Shown one piece after another: positions 51,317 to 52,062 of a stretch of DNA of 52,062 nucleotides. The position numbers and the translations under genes were made by a program. Each line of letters begins with the position of its first letter. Positions within the stretch are counted from its first letter, which is position 1. The notes beneath the pieces are model-generated. The model saw only the letters and a list, made by a program, of their open reading frames with translations. It searched no databases and was not told the origin of the DNA. This stretch comes from Bacteroides sp. (lineage in GTDB: Bacteria > Bacteroidota > Bacteroidia > Bacteroidales > Muribaculaceae): positions 138,972 through 191,033 of the forward strand of contig JAAVCC010000014.1 in the NCBI GenBank assembly GCA_014802535.1. The letters run 5' to 3'.

Positions 51317-52062
51317 ATGAAAATTTTCAAATCATCACTCTTAGCATTGCTCGCCATTGCCGGTGTTGCAATGACATCGTGCAGCGATGACGATAAATAT
51401 GTTCCCGGACCTGAAAATGAAGGCGCATATTTTGGTGAGACGGCGTCGGTCTATGAGATTGATGTCGATGAGACATCATTCCCTCTCACTATCAAACGTA
51501 CATCAGCTTCGACTGATGCAACTGTTACTATCTCTGTTGTTGACGAATCGGGTCTTTTCTCAATCCCGACTTCTGCAACTTTCAACGGTAGTGAAATGGA
51601 AACAACTATCAACGTTGTTTACGATGCAGCGAAAATGACTCCGGGCGTATATTACCCTGTTGCTCTTACTGTAACACCCTCTGCTGAATATGGTATGGGT
51701 TATACCACTTACGATTTCTCTATCTACAAATCGCCTTGGGTTGCCCTCGGTAATTGCACATATACCGATGCTATTATTAGCGAACTTTATGGTGCTCCTG
51801 CTGTGTCATACGAAGTTCCTATTGAAGAAAACTTTGTAACCCCCGGTGTATATCGCCTTGTTAACCCTTATGGCGAATATTATCCTTACAATGATCCCGG
51901 TGATTGGGATGCGTCAAAAGACTATTATATGGTTATCGATGCTTCAAATCCCGAGCGAGTTCTTCTTGAAAGATCAACTACCGGATGTGACTGGGGTGAT
52001 GGCGCACTTAGCGTGTGGTCAATGGCAGGTTACTATCTCCAGAACGGAAACTCGGCTGATGC
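51317..52062 (+). CDS. Surface lipoprotein downstream of SusD, cut by right edge
   Basis: The frame is open to the window end (at least 248 residues). The signal KIFKSSLLALLAIAGVAMTSC has its lipobox cysteine at position 22, followed by an acidic SDDDKYVPG stretch typical of surface-exported Bacteroidetes lipoproteins. The mature N-terminus (about 35-140) is a beta-sandwich-like region (VYEIDVDETSFPLTIKRTS; MTPGVYYPVALTVTPSAEYG). Such proteins after susCD are commonly glycan- or protein-binding surface proteins (SusE/F-like position), but the sequence shows no known binding motif. The C-terminus is missing. Confidence 0.8.
   Translation, partial: MKIFKSSLLALLAIAGVAMTSCSDDDKYVPGPENEGAYFGETASVYEIDVDETSFPLTIKRTSASTDATVTISVVDESGLFSIPTSATFNGSEMETTINVVYDAAKMTPGVYYPVALTVTPSAEYGMGYTTYDFSIYKSPWVALGNCTYTDAIISELYGAPAVSYEVPIEENFVTPGVYRLVNPYGEYYPYNDPGDWDASKDYYMVIDASNPERVLLERSTTGCDWGDGALSVWSMAGYYLQNGNSAD

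Overview
The window looks like a chromosomal segment of a Bacteroidales gut bacterium, most likely a Muribaculaceae (S24-7) member. This placement is inferred from a MurF-Alr fusion protein, GSCFA and PorE-like OmpA proteins, an RprX/RprY two-component pair, two SusC/SusD pairs, and promoters of the Bacteroidetes type (TTTG, 19-20 bases, TAnnTTTG). Shine-Dalgarno sequences are largely absent, as is usual in this phylum. No phage, transposase, integrase, rRNA operon or CRISPR array was seen.

Layout. 1-3.9 kb: phosphate acetyltransferase (cut by the left edge), a PH-domain membrane protein, tRNA-Gly(CCC), a dicarboxylate/amino-acid symporter, a tandemly duplicated ~200-bp hairpin unit and an AlaX-like editing protein. 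3.9-11.6 kb: a rightward cluster of a PorE-like OmpA lipoprotein, a GSCFA protein, MurF-Alr, QueA, a Pro-rich lipoprotein and a SpoU methyltransferase; the first four genes abut or overlap. 11.6-18.5 kb: a leftward pheS-nth-TRIC channel-gtrA group, rightward tilS, then a leftward dCMP deaminase-S41 protease-MTHFS group. 18.5-26.6 kb: an outer-membrane barrel protein whose promoter carries a palindrome, a PAS/LuxR regulator, a HAD phosphatase, a MATE exporter, an FAD oxidoreductase and a first DUF4143 AAA+ ATPase with an upstream 33-bp-period repeat array. 26.8-39.1 kb: housekeeping and envelope genes (rprY, rprX, nhaA, rpmE2, an HtrA protease, an NlpC/P60 lipoprotein, sppA, lpxK, purine nucleoside phosphorylase, thiL). 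39.1-40.8 kb: a second DUF4143 ATPase bracketed by 23-bp-period direct repeats. 41.0-52.1 kb: two divergent SusC/SusD systems separated by a 672-bp intergenic region. Their promoter-proximal DNA and first ~68 codons form an inverted near-identical duplication. The right one continues into a surface lipoprotein cut by the window end.

The most unusual content is the pair of DUF4143 ATPase modules. They are unrelated at their repeats but share an architecture: a AAA+ ATPase with a C-terminal D...ExK nuclease-like signature, a Bacteroidetes promoter 20-30 bases upstream of the start codon, and a regularly phased direct-repeat array touching the -33 region. The second module also has repeats at its 3' end and an orphan rho-independent terminator just beyond the array. 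Next in interest are the inverted susC 5' ends with their shared 17-bp palindromes, and the tandem hairpin unit with a compensatory base-pair change. All family assignments are from recognisable motifs; no database search was possible.
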